59,863 nucleotides of DNA from an uncultured Acidobacteriia bacterium. Its GTDB lineage: Bacteria; Acidobacteriota; Terriglobia; Bryobacterales; Bryobacteraceae. Numbering within the stretch: position 1 is the first letter of the stretch; each line of letters opens with the position of its first letter. The position numbers were made by a program, and so were the translations under genes. Below, one piece after another: positions 33,763 through 43,247 of this stretch. The stretch lies in contig CAIXXM010000079.1 of NCBI GenBank assembly GCA_903923395.1, forward strand, positions 1-59,863, given 5' to 3'. The notes beneath the pieces are model-generated. The model searched no databases, had not been told where the DNA came from, and was given only the letters and a program-made list of their open reading frames with translations.

Positions 33763-36753
33763 TCAGGGCTGTTTCTGACCGTCCGTATAGATGGAGTTGA
33801 ACTTCTCCTTCTCCTGATCGCGTTCCAGATACGGAATGCCCTTCACCATCCATTCCGGCGCCGGGGCGTCTTTGAGGAAATGATCAAAGAACTGCTGCAT
33901 ACGGACCGCGTAATCCTTCTGCGCGGCGCGCTTGCGGATGCCATGAGGCTCACCATTGTAGTTGAACAGGTAAACCTCTTTGCCCAGCCTGCGCAGTGAG
34001 AGGAAGAGTTCCAGACCCTGGTACCATGGCACGGCGTCATCGGCGTCATTCTGCAGGATCAGCAACGGCGTTGTCACCCGGTCCACCATGAAGATGGGCG
34101 AGTTTTCAATGAACCGCAGAGGATACTGCCAAGGCGTACCGCCAATACGGCTTTGCGTCTTCTCATACTGGAACTGACGCGGCAGGCCGCTGCCCCAGCG
34201 GATACCGTCATAGGCCGCAATCATGTTCACCACAGGTGCACCTGCTTCGGCGGCCTTGAAGATATTGGTCTGGGTGACCATGTAAGCGATCTGGTAACCA
34301 CCCCAGCTGTGACCCTGGATGCCGATGCGGTCCCGGTCCACGTACCCCTTCGCCAGCAGTGCATCCACGGCAGGCAGCACACATTTCAGAGCGCTCTGCC
34401 CGGGATGTCCGGTGGTGTAGACAATGTCCGGAGTAATGACCAGATAGCCATTGCTGACATAGTAGGGAATGCTGATGGCGGAGCGCGCGGGCGCGGGCGC
34501 AGCGAAGTTATTCACGTTCTGCGAGAGCCGCTCGTAGATATAAACCATCAGCGGGTATTTCTTCTTCGGATCAAAGTTTTCCGGCTTGTAAAGCGCAGCC
34601 TGGAGTTCCACACCATCTGCATTGCGGAACTTCACCAGTTCACTGGTGCCCCAATACATGCCCTCCTGCTGGGGGTTGCCGTTGCTGACTTTCCGCAGTT
34701 CCTTAAATGTGCCGTCTGTGGTCTGCAAGTCAGGCTGTTCGCGGAAAGTGGTGGCGGTCAGCAGGTAGAGATCCGCATCCTTCGCTTTGCCGAGTAGAGT
34801 AATCTTCTTGGCCGCCATGATCTTCTTCACCGGCTTGGAATTCATATCGGCCATGGTGTAGATGCCGCTGTCACGCGTGTCCAAATTTTCCACCTGGAAG
34901 GTCAGCGGCTTGGCAGGGTCGATACCGCGGTCTTCTGTATCATCAGCGGTGCGGTCAAGCCGTGACAGACGGTATTGCAAGTAGCCTGCGCGGCCATCGG
35001 TCAGTTTGCGTCCCCCGGAACCATCGGCAGCAACGGCCCACACGTCGTAACGGTCATACACCAGCGCTGTCTTGCTGTCTTTCGTCCAGCCGGCGGAACC
35101 ATAGGCTGGCGCGGTATCGGGCGTATCGTGATCCTCATTGATGAACGTGGAACCCAGCTTCGCGGTGAGGTTCACCATCTTGCCGCTGGGGGCCTCAATG
35201 GAATACCAGTCATTGTCTTTGAAGACAAGAATGCGGGAGCCATCGGGCGACCATTGCATTCCACCACCGCCGCGGGGACCGCCTCCGGTGCCATGGGCCT
35301 GCTTCATGACCAGCCTGCGGGCACCGGTATCTGTATCCACCAGATAGATATCGCTGTAAGAGCCGTCATACTCGACCATCGGCCTGTAGGCCCGGTCATC
35401 ATTGCCGAAAGCGATCTTGCCATCGTCAGAGGGAGTAACGGTCAACAGCGTTGGATCTGCAAGTTGAAGATATTTTTTTGCTGCAATGTTATAGACACCG
35501 CGATAAGTCCGGCTGCGGTCCTGTGCGGCACGGATCTTCTGCATCGGCTGGACATTATCGTCTTTCCAGTGCCAGAGATCCGCCACGACTTTGTCTTCCG
35601 CCGGGGCCGCAGCGGGAGCGGCACCTGTGGCGGCAGCAGCGGCGGCCAACTTATCCAAAGGAGCAGCGCTCACAAACAGTTTGGAGCCATCACGCGAGAA
35701 GCTCAGCGTACCCGATTCCGCCAGGCCATAATCACTTCGGAATCCAGCGGTGGCGGAAGATACAGCAACCGTGGGAGTACCCTTGCGGTCCCAGAGATAG
35801 GCTTTCATCTTCAGCGGCTTGGCACCGGGCTCATCGCGGTCACTTAGAAACGCAACCTGCTTCTGGGTCAGGTCCCAGGTCAGTTTGGAATACTTACCCT
35901 TGCCCGCGAGCAGCGCTGTGGCAGCCGCGTCATTTCCCGGAGTCAGGGCATAGACGCCGTTCGTCTCTTCTTTCCTTGAAGAGACCGTATAGAGCAGCGT
36001 ACTGGCATCCTTTGCGAAGCTGTACTCCACCACGTCTTCGATGGAACGCTCAGCAGAAGAGCGGAGATCCCGCAGCGCCAGAGTGGCACCGTATTCGCGC
36101 CGTCCGCCGCGTGCTCCGCCAGTTCCAGCGCCACGGCGCTGCTGATCGGCTTCCGCATCATCATCCGCAGCGGGGGCCGCTGCAGCCGCCGGGTCAGGCG
36201 CGGCAGTCTTAAGGTAGGCCAGGAAAGCAGTACCCGTTTCCGGCACCTGATAACTCGCCACATCGGCGACCTTCGTCAACGGCGCAGCACCGTTGTGGAA
36301 TTTCTCCAGATCCACAATCAGCAAGCCCGCCTTGGGCATTTCATCGGGACGCTTCTTATCTTTCTTCGCCTGCTCCGTCTCCGCTTTCTTCGGGTAGGAG
36401 TTGGAGATCAGGTAGTGCGCGTCATAAGTGAAGGTGATCCTCAAACTCCGGCCCACCGGGGTCTCCGTTGGGACTTCCGCATTCGCCGTATCCGGCGCGG
36501 GTGGCACAGAACCGGCGTTCTCCCGGAACTCCTTGCCCGTTACCAGATCCCGGATCACGAGTTCCCCATCCCCTTCCTGCGGGAACAAAGCGTACGCAAG
36601 GAATTTTCCATCCCGGGACAGCACCTGACTTTGGATCGATTTCCAGCCATCGTAATCACGATGGTGCAAGGTGCGTTTGGCGGGTGTCTGCGCGGCGAGG
36701 GCGATTGCCAGCAGGCCGAGCAGTGCGATTCGGGAACGTTTTACATACGTCAT
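33763..36753 (-). CDS. Secreted S9 prolyl-oligopeptidase-family peptidase
   Basis: The 996-residue protein has a signal peptide (LLGLLAIALAAQ). The first about 690 residues form a beta-propeller-like region with repeated WD/PD40-like text (FLSDRDEPG, MQWSPDGSRILVFKDND, YGSAGWTKDSKTAL) and an Ala-rich insertion with AAAAAPAADDDAE. The C-terminal about 280 residues are an alpha/beta hydrolase: nucleophile in GIQGHSWGGYQ, Asp near 905 (DADDAVPW), and His near 937 (GEPHGIR). It releases short peptides from oligopeptide N-termini or cuts after proline. Acidobacteria carry many paralogues. It follows the GH95 gene by 107 bp on the same strand. Confidence 0.9.
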   Translation of the reverse strand: MTYVKRSRIALLGLLAIALAAQTPAKRTLHHRDYDGWKSIQSQVLSRDGKFLAYALFPQEGDGELVIRDLVTGKEFRENAGSVPPAPDTANAEVPTETPVGRSLRITFTYDAHYLISNSYPKKAETEQAKKDKKRPDEMPKAGLLIVDLEKFHNGAAPLTKVADVASYQVPETGTAFLAYLKTAAPDPAAAAAPAADDDAEADQQRRGAGTGGARGGRREYGATLALRDLRSSAERSIEDVVEYSFAKDASTLLYTVSSRKEETNGVYALTPGNDAAATALLAGKGKYSKLTWDLTQKQVAFLSDRDEPGAKPLKMKAYLWDRKGTPTVAVSSATAGFRSDYGLAESGTLSFSRDGSKLFVSAAPLDKLAAAAAATGAAPAAAPAEDKVVADLWHWKDDNVQPMQKIRAAQDRSRTYRGVYNIAAKKYLQLADPTLLTVTPSDDGKIAFGNDDRAYRPMVEYDGSYSDIYLVDTDTGARRLVMKQAHGTGGGPRGGGGMQWSPDGSRILVFKDNDWYSIEAPSGKMVNLTAKLGSTFINEDHDTPDTAPAYGSAGWTKDSKTALVYDRYDVWAVAADGSGGRKLTDGRAGYLQYRLSRLDRTADDTEDRGIDPAKPLTFQVENLDTRDSGIYTMADMNSKPVKKIMAAKKITLLGKAKDADLYLLTATTFREQPDLQTTDGTFKELRKVSNGNPQQEGMYWGTSELVKFRNADGVELQAALYKPENFDPKKKYPLMVYIYERLSQNVNNFAAPAPARSAISIPYYVSNGYLVITPDIVYTTGHPGQSALKCVLPAVDALLAKGYVDRDRIGIQGHSWGGYQIAYMVTQTNIFKAAEAGAPVVNMIAAYDGIRWGSGLPRQFQYEKTQSRIGGTPWQYPLRFIENSPIFMVDRVTTPLLILQNDADDAVPWYQGLELFLSLRRLGKEVYLFNYNGEPHGIRKRAAQKDYAVRMQQFFDHFLKDAPAPEWMVKGIPYLERDQEKEKFNSIYTDGQKQP

Positions 36754-36860
36754 GAGCGGTACTCCAGAATCCGGTTCATCCGGTAAATCTCATCAGTGTA
36801 GCGTGAGAGACGCGGCGATGGAAGCGGACTGAAACCCGCATTGACAAAGAGGTCAAAGAA

Positions 36861-39251
36861 TCAACTGAACCGGACCGCAAAACGTTTTCCAGGCCGCCCT
36901 TGCAGGATTCCAGCCCCAAGGATCGTCTGGCCACCGGGAGCGCGCAGACGATACGGTGCCGCGAAATCCGTGGTGACCGCCGCCATCACAGCCTTACCAC
37001 CGCGCCATTCCATATCCACCGTGGCACCACCCCTGGCGCGCAGGCCACGGACCTTGCCGTTCGCCCACGCCGCCGGTAGAGCAGGTAAGAAGTGAAGCTC
37101 GCCCTGGTGACTTTGGAGTAACATCTCCGCCACCGCGGCGCAACCGCCGAAGTTACCGTCGATTTGAAAGATCGAAGTGTTACCTGCGGGATGCGTATCG
37201 AACAGATTTGGACCCGTGCTGTGTTCCAGCAGAGCGGCCAGTGATTCGTGCGCCTTGTCCCCGTTCCGCAGACGGGCCCAGAAGTGAATGGCCCAGGCGC
37301 GCGACCAGCCTGTATAGGCCCCGCCGTTCGCCAGCCTCCGTTCCAACGACACCTGCGCGGCTTTGGTGAGTGCCGGAGTGCGGTCCGGAGTCACTTCCGC
37401 GCCGGGATAGAGCGGATACAGGTGCGACATATGCCGCTGGCCGGGCTCCGGCTCATCGAAGTCTTCTGACCATTCCTGTAACTGTCCGAAGCGGCCTATC
37501 TTGTATTCCGGGAGCCTTGTCAGCGCTTTTGCGAGGCTGTTGCTGAAGGGCTTGTCCAGCCCAAGTACTTTGGCAGCCGCGAGACAGTTCCGGAATAACT
37601 CCCGCACCAGGGCGATATCCATGGTGCAGCCGGCGCTGGTGGAGGCTTTCTTGCCATCCGGCGTGAGAAATGTATTTTCCGTTGAGAAAGAAGGGCAGGT
37701 GGTCAGCTTGCCTTTGCCATCTTCGATCAACATATCCAGGCAGAACTCCGCCGCACCTTTCATCAGCGGATAAGCCTGCCGCAGGAACTTCACATCCCTG
37801 GTGAACAGCCAATGCTCCCAGAGATGCGCACAGAGCCAGGGTCCGCTCATCTGCCAGTTCGCCCACGTAGGTGAACCCTTGCCATAATCCCCCACGGGCG
37901 CGGATTGCTTCCAGAGATCGATGTTATGGTGCGAGACCCAGCCCTTGGCACCATAGTTAACCCTGGCCGTCACAGCGCCATTCTTCGCTACCTCACGAAT
38001 CAAATCAAACAGTGGCTGATGGCACTCCGATAAGTTCGTTGTCTCCGCATGCCAGTAGTTCATCTGGATGTTGATATTTGCCGTCCAGTTCGAACTCCAT
38101 GGCGGGCGGACGAGATCATTCCATATGCCCTGGAGATTGGCCGGCTGGCAGCCGGGCCTGGAACTCGAAATCAGCAGATAGCGGCCGTATTGGAAGTAGA
38201 GCGCAAGCAGTGCGGGCTCTTTGGTCTTGGGAAAAGCTTTGAGGCGGACGTCAGTGGGGTCCTGCCCGGTGGAGCGGCCAAGATCAAGTGAGACCCGCCC
38301 GAAGAGCGCTTGATAATCCTTTCTGTGCCGCGAGAGAAGCTCCGCATATGGCGGGGCAGCGTCCAACACCTTTTCACAGCGCTCTGTGATGACATCCGCG
38401 GGAGTGTCCGGCGCCTGATCAAAGCCTTTGTAACCTGTCGCCATGGAGACCAGAACCGTCACCGCCGTCGCCTGCTCCACCTTGATCTGCGAGTTACCCA
38501 GCGTGACGCGGCCGCCTTCCAGTAGAACGCGCGCGGCTGCTTCATAACGCATGCTCTTCGCCGGATCATCGCTCTCGATCACGGGCTTCGGCGTGTTGTA
38601 GTAATTCGGATCCACATGCGCGGGTGCTTTACCGAAGATCCGGAGAGTATTCTTCTCCGATTTCAATGTCCTGTGCTGCAAGCGGCTGTGTAAGCTGAGC
38701 TCAAAGTTCAGGGCATCCGCCTTGCTCGCCGTCAGGCGGATCACCAGCACCTGATCTGGCGCCGAAATGAATGACTCACGGGTAAAGACAATCCCATCCT
38801 GCGAGTAAGTAATCCGGTGAACCGCATCATCGAGAGATAACTCACGCCGGTAATCCTGCACCTTACTTGCCGGCGTAAAGTTCAGATGCAGATCAGTCAA
38901 TGGAAGGTAAGACTGGTTGTAAGGCCCCTGCATCGCCTTGCAGGCTGTATCAGCCGCTGGATAATCCCGGGCTTCGAGGACCAGCTTCCGGACTTCCGCG
39001 AGATGCTCCCTCGCCGCGGGATTATTCCAGTCCTTCGGTGCGCCTGACCAGAGAGTATCTTCGTTGAGCCGGTAACGCTCCTGCTCCACCGCACCATGAA
39101 TCATGGCCCCCAAGCGGCCATTTCCCAGCGGGAGCGCATCACTCCACTTCGAAGCCGGCTGACGGTACCAAAGCTTGAGACCGCTCTCCTCCGTCTGTGC
39201 TTCCACCAATACCGCAGCGGCGGCTGTTCCTAGAAACTCTCTGCGATTCAT
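36861..39251 (-). CDS. GH95 alpha-L-fucosidase
   Basis: The start is set at ATG 39251, giving [14 protein letters not shown], a Tat-type signal; this also creates the four-base overlap with the upstream DUF1080 gene (39248-39251). The 796-residue protein shows the family layout: an N-terminal beta domain (LWYRQPASKWSDALPLGNG, RLNEDTLWSG), an (alpha/alpha)6 barrel with NINIQMNYWHAE and GRYLLISSSRPG, and the C-terminal FDTHPAGNTSIFQIDGNFGG, where the acidic residue of IDGNFG belongs to the active site in characterised enzymes. It probably removes alpha-1,2-linked fucose from plant or microbial glycans in the periplasm. A weak TTGAC/GTCAA dyad (36841-36856) follows the stop. Confidence 0.92.
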   Translation of the reverse strand: MNRREFLGTAAAAVLVEAQTEESGLKLWYRQPASKWSDALPLGNGRLGAMIHGAVEQERYRLNEDTLWSGAPKDWNNPAAREHLAEVRKLVLEARDYPAADTACKAMQGPYNQSYLPLTDLHLNFTPASKVQDYRRELSLDDAVHRITYSQDGIVFTRESFISAPDQVLVIRLTASKADALNFELSLHSRLQHRTLKSEKNTLRIFGKAPAHVDPNYYNTPKPVIESDDPAKSMRYEAAARVLLEGGRVTLGNSQIKVEQATAVTVLVSMATGYKGFDQAPDTPADVITERCEKVLDAAPPYAELLSRHRKDYQALFGRVSLDLGRSTGQDPTDVRLKAFPKTKEPALLALYFQYGRYLLISSSRPGCQPANLQGIWNDLVRPPWSSNWTANINIQMNYWHAETTNLSECHQPLFDLIREVAKNGAVTARVNYGAKGWVSHHNIDLWKQSAPVGDYGKGSPTWANWQMSGPWLCAHLWEHWLFTRDVKFLRQAYPLMKGAAEFCLDMLIEDGKGKLTTCPSFSTENTFLTPDGKKASTSAGCTMDIALVRELFRNCLAAAKVLGLDKPFSNSLAKALTRLPEYKIGRFGQLQEWSEDFDEPEPGQRHMSHLYPLYPGAEVTPDRTPALTKAAQVSLERRLANGGAYTGWSRAWAIHFWARLRNGDKAHESLAALLEHSTGPNLFDTHPAGNTSIFQIDGNFGGCAAVAEMLLQSHQGELHFLPALPAAWANGKVRGLRARGGATVDMEWRGGKAVMAAVTTDFAAPYRLRAPGGQTILGAGILQGRPGKRFAVRFS

Positions 39252-40006
39252 AGATTTTTCAAGCGCCAATTCCTGTAACGAACCTGCATGGGCGGACCCA
39301 CGTGGACCTGCACACCAATCAGACCCTTCATCATCCGGCCCTTCGGATCATCATCCACCACCACAGCCATCAAACGTCCATTGATACTGTGCGTGAGAAG
39401 GTTGCCGCGCGCCACAATGTGGACGGCATTCCAGTCATCCGTGATTAGTTTAGCCAACTCCTGCTGCGACCCCAGGCTGGAGAGGATCAGCGGCTTTTGT
39501 TTTCCGGTGACCCGCGTCATCTCCCCACGCTCTGCCAGAAACAACCGGCCCTTCTCTTCGTAGTTATTGCCTGTGTACTTCTTCGCACCATCCATGTCGC
39601 ACTGGTAGCCGCGCATGGCGAACTGATTTGCAGGAGTTACAGTGTCAGGCACCACAACGCTGCGGTAATTGATCCCGCTGTTTCCGCCTGAAGTAATGTG
39701 GAAGTCCACCTTAAGTTCAAAGTCCGCCGGCTCCCCGCCCCGCCAGATCAGAAACGTATTACTTTTGATGATGGTCTCTGGAGTAATCTCTCCCACCATC
39801 TCCCCGTTCTCCACCCGCCAGTATTTCGGGTCGCCGTCCCAGCCATGCAGCGACGTTCCGTCGAAGATACTCCGGAAGCCGGGTTCCTCGCCCGTAAGTG
39901 GCTCCGGCCGGTCGCTCTGTTTGGGCTTATATTCCGTATCTTGCGCGGAGAGCGATGCGCCTGCAGCTATGGAAAACAGAAAGCTCCGCCTGCTTTCCTC
40001 GCTCAT
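39248..40006 (-). CDS. DUF1080 (3-keto-disaccharide hydrolase-type) protein
   Basis: The protein has 252 residues. Its N-terminal [17 protein letters not shown] resembles a Tat or Sec signal. The DUF1080 jelly-roll signature is clear: [50 protein letters not shown] and a closing [27 protein letters not shown]. Members bind or cleave (3-keto-)glycosides outside the cytoplasm. It sits between a sugar isomerase-like gene and GH95 with ATGA overlaps on both sides, so the three are one translation-coupled unit for glycan use. Confidence 0.88.
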   Translation of the reverse strand: MSEESRRSFLFSIAAGASLSAQDTEYKPKQSDRPEPLTGEEPGFRSIFDGTSLHGWDGDPKYWRVENGEMVGEITPETIIKSNTFLIWRGGEPADFELKVDFHITSGGNSGINYRSVVVPDTVTPANQFAMRGYQCDMDGAKKYTGNNYEEKGRLFLAERGEMTRVTGKQKPLILSSLGSQQELAKLITDDWNAVHIVARGNLLTHSINGRLMAVVVDDDPKGRMMKGLIGVQVHVGPPMQVRYRNWRLKNL

Positions 40007-40890
40007 AACGCAAAGGCCTTTCTAATTTCGCCCAGGAAGGCTTTGATTCGGCCGCGCGGATCATCCCCCGGACCCAGCGCTTCAAAGGGCACATAACCGC
40101 GATACCCGGACCGGTTGATGATCCCCTTGAGCTTATTCAGATCCACAGACTCGGCGACATTATTCCGCCATACCTGCTCCTTGATTTGCCAGGAGACCGC
40201 GTAGGGCACCATCTTTTCGATCTCCGCATAAGGGTCGCCCTGACGCAGGCTGCCAATATCAAGAATTGCGCCAAACCAATCGGAATTTACAGCTTCGATC
40301 AGGCGGATCACCTCATCGGAAGTTTTCAGGAAGTCATTGTGCTGCTGCAACCCGATGACCACGCCATGGGCTTTCCCGAATGCTGCGCACTGCTTCATAT
40401 CTGCGGCCATCCACTGGAAAGCTTCGTCAAAGGAGTGGTCTTTGGGCCTGTTGACACCGGAGAAGACGCGAATGATGGGCGCTCCTATCTTCGCAGCGGC
40501 GACCACCCAGTCCTTGACCATCTGGACGTCTTTCTTGCGCGCAGCGGCATCGGCAACCGCGAAGTCATTGCGGACACCGGTGCCGGAGATCGCAACGCCG
40601 TTGACGAACGCGGTGCGCTTGAACTCATGCAGGTATTCATCCCTTGGAACGGCTGGGTAGCCGGGGAAGTAATAGCCTGTGGCGTCCAGGGCATCCACGC
40701 CTTCCTGCGCGCAGAAGTGGATGGCATCGGCAAGCGTCATCTTCCCCGCCCGCAGAGGTTTATCGAAGGAGTACGCATTCAGCCCAAGCTTCAACTTGAC
40801 GCCGGAAGTGCGGTCGACCGGTTTGGCAGAGAGCGGCAGGGCTGCGGCGGCAATGCCCGCGGAACTGGTAAGGAATGTGCGGCGGTTCAT
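40003..40890 (-). CDS. Sugar phosphate isomerase/epimerase-like TIM-barrel protein
   Basis: The protein has 295 residues. A Tat-like signal ([22 protein letters not shown]) indicates export, unusual for an enzyme named after a cytoplasmic activity but common in Acidobacteria and Planctomycetes. The AP-endonuclease-2/xylose-isomerase-like barrel is shown by [54 protein letters not shown] and [14 protein letters not shown], with metal-binding Glu, Asp and His positions in the usual strands. It is the first gene of the three-gene GH95 operon. The true substrate is probably a sugar or keto-sugar released by its partners. Confidence 0.85.
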   Translation of the reverse strand: MNRRTFLTSSAGIAAAALPLSAKPVDRTSGVKLKLGLNAYSFDKPLRAGKMTLADAIHFCAQEGVDALDATGYYFPGYPAVPRDEYLHEFKRTAFVNGVAISGTGVRNDFAVADAAARKKDVQMVKDWVVAAAKIGAPIIRVFSGVNRPKDHSFDEAFQWMAADMKQCAAFGKAHGVVIGLQQHNDFLKTSDEVIRLIEAVNSDWFGAILDIGSLRQGDPYAEIEKMVPYAVSWQIKEQVWRNNVAESVDLNKLKGIINRSGYRGYVPFEALGPGDDPRGRIKAFLGEIRKAFAL

Positions 40891-40894
40891 GGTT

Positions 40895-40923
40895 TTGTGT
40901 GGATCATATCAGGACTCTAGGAT
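40895..40923 (+). promoter_or_regulatory. Possible sigma-70-type promoter for the chemoreceptor gene
   Basis: TTGTGT (40895-40900), a 17-bp spacer and TAGGAT (40918-40923) form a plausible -35/-10 pair, although each hexamer matches the consensus only partly. The overlapping GATAAT (40921-40926) is an alternative -10. It would give a leader of about 60 nt that contains two dyads: the 12-bp perfect palindrome AGCCCGCGGGCT (40938-40949) and GCAGG/CCTGC (40956-40970). Weak support from sequence alone. Confidence 0.28.
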
Positions 40924-40989
40924 AATTACCGGAATGCAGCCCGCGGGCTATCCGAGCAGGCGCAACCTGCCGATATATCCAGCAGCAGA

Positions 40990-42444
40990 ATGAATATTGT
41001 CGAAAATACAGAGCACGGCACCGGGTCCATCACGATTGGCACGAAGCTCATCGCAGCTTTCGGGGCGATGCTGGTGCTGGTTGCGGTGCTTGCGTTCTTG
41101 AGTCAGGTGACAGCGCGGAATTCCAGGCAGCGTCTCGACGAAGTGCTGGAGCGATTCAACGAGAAACTGAGTATCGCCGCAGCCATTGAATTGGCGACTA
41201 CGGAGATGCAGGGCGCACAGCGTGGGCTCATGTTGTCCTATGGCATGAATGACGCGGCCGCTGCGCCGCAATACATCCGGCTGTATGAGGACTCCGGCGG
41301 CAAGATTGACCGGCTGATGGCGACGCTCGAAAAGATGGCTGCAGATGATTCTGAACGGGCAGTGCTGCGGAAAATTCGTGACCTGAGAGAAGCCTGGCGG
41401 CCCCGCTTTCAAAAGCTCATCACACTGTGCGAGGCGGGCCAGATTGCGGATGCCTACAAGTTGAGAAATGAAAACAAGGTGATTTCCGCAAACCTGCATG
41501 CTGCGGCCGCTGCTCTTGCGAACACGCAGAAGCAATCGCTGGCAAGTGCGCGTGCCGTGGCGGAACAGGAAAACACACTTCTCATGGGAGTTTCTGCAGC
41601 CATCATCGCCTTTGCGCTGTTCATCAGTACTGCGGTTCTGCTGCTGGTTCGCTCTACGGTGAGACAGTTACGGAGTTCTGTTCACAATCTTCGGGGTGGA
41701 GCGGAAGAGGTGGCTTCGGCGGCAGGCATGGTTTCGACCACCAGCCAACTGCTTGCTGAAGGTGCCTCGGAACAGGCTGCTTCAGCGGAGGAAACATCTG
41801 CCTGCTCCGCTGAAATTTCGGCGGGCACAGCCCAAAACGCGGAGTATTCGAAGTCTGTCGCGGAGATGATGACGGAAACACTGGGGCTCATTCAAGAAGC
41901 GGATGCTTCCCTGCTGATGATGCACCAATCGATGGAGAGCATGAACGCAGCCAGCGAGAAGGTCCGGAACATCACCAGGGTGATTGATGACATTGCGTTC
42001 CAGACGAACATTCTTGCGCTCAACGCCGCGGTGGAGGCGGCCCGGGCTGGCGAAGCTGGCGCGGGGTTTGCTGTGGTCGCCGACGAAGTGAGAAATCTCG
42101 CCCTGCGCGCGACCACTGCCGCACGCGAAACCTCCGGCCTGGTGGATCAAACCATCTCCACCTCACAGGACAGCCGCAGCAGACTGGAAAGTGTGGACGT
42201 GGCAGTCCGGCATATCACGGAGAGCGCAGCACATGCTAGGGAAGTCATGGAGAAGGTGCAGTCTCTCAGCACGCAGCAAGCGACGGGCGTGACGCAAATC
42301 TCCCAGGCGATGTTGAGCATGCAACAGGTCACACAGAACAACGCTGCCCGCGCACAGGAGGCCGCAACCACGGGCGAAGAGCTGGCCGCACAGGCAAGCA
42401 TGCTCCGTTCCGTGGTTGGACAACTGCAAAGAATGGTCGGTTAG
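40990..42444 (+). CDS. Methyl-accepting chemotaxis protein
   Basis: The protein has 484 residues. TM1 is near residues 17-40 ([18 protein letters not shown]), followed by a four-helix-bundle-type periplasmic sensor (about 45-190) and TM2 near 198-218 ([23 protein letters not shown]). The cytoplasmic coiled coil carries the conserved tip [20 protein letters not shown] and [12 protein letters not shown], where CheA and CheW bind. I see no clear HAMP domain between TM2 and the signalling helix; the link is short ([17 protein letters not shown]), which is less usual. No che or flagellar genes are nearby, so it is an orphan receptor serving an unlinked array. Ligand unknown. Confidence 0.93.
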   Translation: MNIVENTEHGTGSITIGTKLIAAFGAMLVLVAVLAFLSQVTARNSRQRLDEVLERFNEKLSIAAAIELATTEMQGAQRGLMLSYGMNDAAAAPQYIRLYEDSGGKIDRLMATLEKMAADDSERAVLRKIRDLREAWRPRFQKLITLCEAGQIADAYKLRNENKVISANLHAAAAALANTQKQSLASARAVAEQENTLLMGVSAAIIAFALFISTAVLLLVRSTVRQLRSSVHNLRGGAEEVASAAGMVSTTSQLLAEGASEQAASAEETSACSAEISAGTAQNAEYSKSVAEMMTETLGLIQEADASLLMMHQSMESMNAASEKVRNITRVIDDIAFQTNILALNAAVEAARAGEAGAGFAVVADEVRNLALRATTAARETSGLVDQTISTSQDSRSRLESVDVAVRHITESAAHAREVMEKVQSLSTQQATGVTQISQAMLSMQQVTQNNAARAQEAATTGEELAAQASMLRSVVGQLQRMVG

Positions 42445-42537
42445 CCGCACAGGCGCGAGTGCCGCGTCACAATACCCGAATAGAAACGGGACGACGATGG
42501 CAGCTCGAAGGCGTCCGCAGTGTGGCTGGCCGGTCTG

Positions 42538-43239
42538 TTACCGGCGAACCTCGAAATCCGCACGGCAGCCGCGGTCGACCCAAATGCCGCGCTCATCATA
42601 GCCCCAGGTGGTTCCCTGACGGCAGGCCGGGCCTTCCTTTTGCTTCACCAGCACCACTCCGCCACGCGTGTCCACGGGGCAGAACTTGCGGTAGCCATCA
42701 TCGGAATTACAGGACACCAGCAAGGGCCGGTCATCGCGCCGGTCCCGGTCACGGTCGCGGTCGCGATCCCTGTCCCGATCACGATCACGATCCAACTCGC
42801 GCCGCGGCGTTTCATCGTAATGGAACCCCGGCGCGTCTGAGCCACCGCGCCAGACCAAATCGAAGGTATAGCCTTCGCGGCCACCCTTTGGATCTTCGAG
42901 CCGGATCACCGCCGTGCCGCGATTGCTCACCGGATCATTCATGAGGGTCTGCCGTCCGCGGCCATCCACGCCGATAAAGCGGAAGTTGGCGGGATAAAAA
43001 GGCATGCGCTGATTGCACTGGAAGCGGCGCCACTGGGCGGGCTGTCCGCTGATGGTGATCAGCCGGCCCTGGTCGCCCCGGATCTCGACCACAGCCACGT
43101 CATCAATGTTCACTTCCACAGTGCATTTGCCATCGCCGCCCTGCCCGCTGATCGAGGCTTTGAGAAACGTCTCACCCCGCTGCGCCAGAGCCGTGCCCGC
43201 ACCAGCCACCAGCAAAAACCCGATTAGAATTGTCTTCAT
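42538..43239 (-). CDS. DUF3011 protein with Arg-Asp dipeptide repeat
   Basis: The protein has 233 residues with a signal peptide (1-19, ending ALA). The N-terminal beta domain contains two Cys (Cys39, Cys75). Residues 150-167 are nine Asp-Arg dipeptides. The C-terminus is a DUF3011 domain: CNSDDGYRKFCPVDTRGGVVL, then a Cys in GPACRQGTTWGYDERGIWVDRGCRADF. DUF3011 proteins are secreted and of unknown role; the fold resembles small Cys-stabilised lectin- or inhibitor-like modules. The stop codon lies in a small hairpin (42529-42545, GCCGGT/ACCGGC) that may help termination. It is 8 bp after the aldo/keto reductase gene. Confidence 0.82.
   Translation of the reverse strand: MKTILIGFLLVAGAGTALAQRGETFLKASISGQGGDGKCTVEVNIDDVAVVEIRGDQGRLITISGQPAQWRRFQCNQRMPFYPANFRFIGVDGRGRQTLMNDPVSNRGTAVIRLEDPKGGREGYTFDLVWRGGSDAPGFHYDETPRRELDRDRDRDRDRDRDRDRDRRDDRPLLVSCNSDDGYRKFCPVDTRGGVVLVKQKEGPACRQGTTWGYDERGIWVDRGCRADFEVRR
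42739..42792 (-). repeat. Hexanucleotide repeat coding for (Asp-Arg)n
   Basis: Fifty-four bases made of variants of a six-base unit (GGTCAC/GGTCGC/GATCAC on the + strand) encode nine Asp-Arg pairs in the DUF3011 protein. Codons vary (CGG, CGT, CGC / GAC, GAT), so the array is old enough to have drifted, but its length could still change by slippage in six-base steps without breaking the frame. Confidence 0.85.
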
Positions 43240-43247
43240 ATGCTCTC

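Noticed and set aside
34975-35847. 290-codon plus-strand ORF
   Set aside because: It is antisense to the propeller region of the S9 peptidase and has no family resemblance or ribosome site.
40186-40920. 244-codon plus-strand ORF
   Set aside because: It is antisense to the TIM-barrel isomerase-like gene, which is supported by a Tat-like signal and an ATGA overlap.
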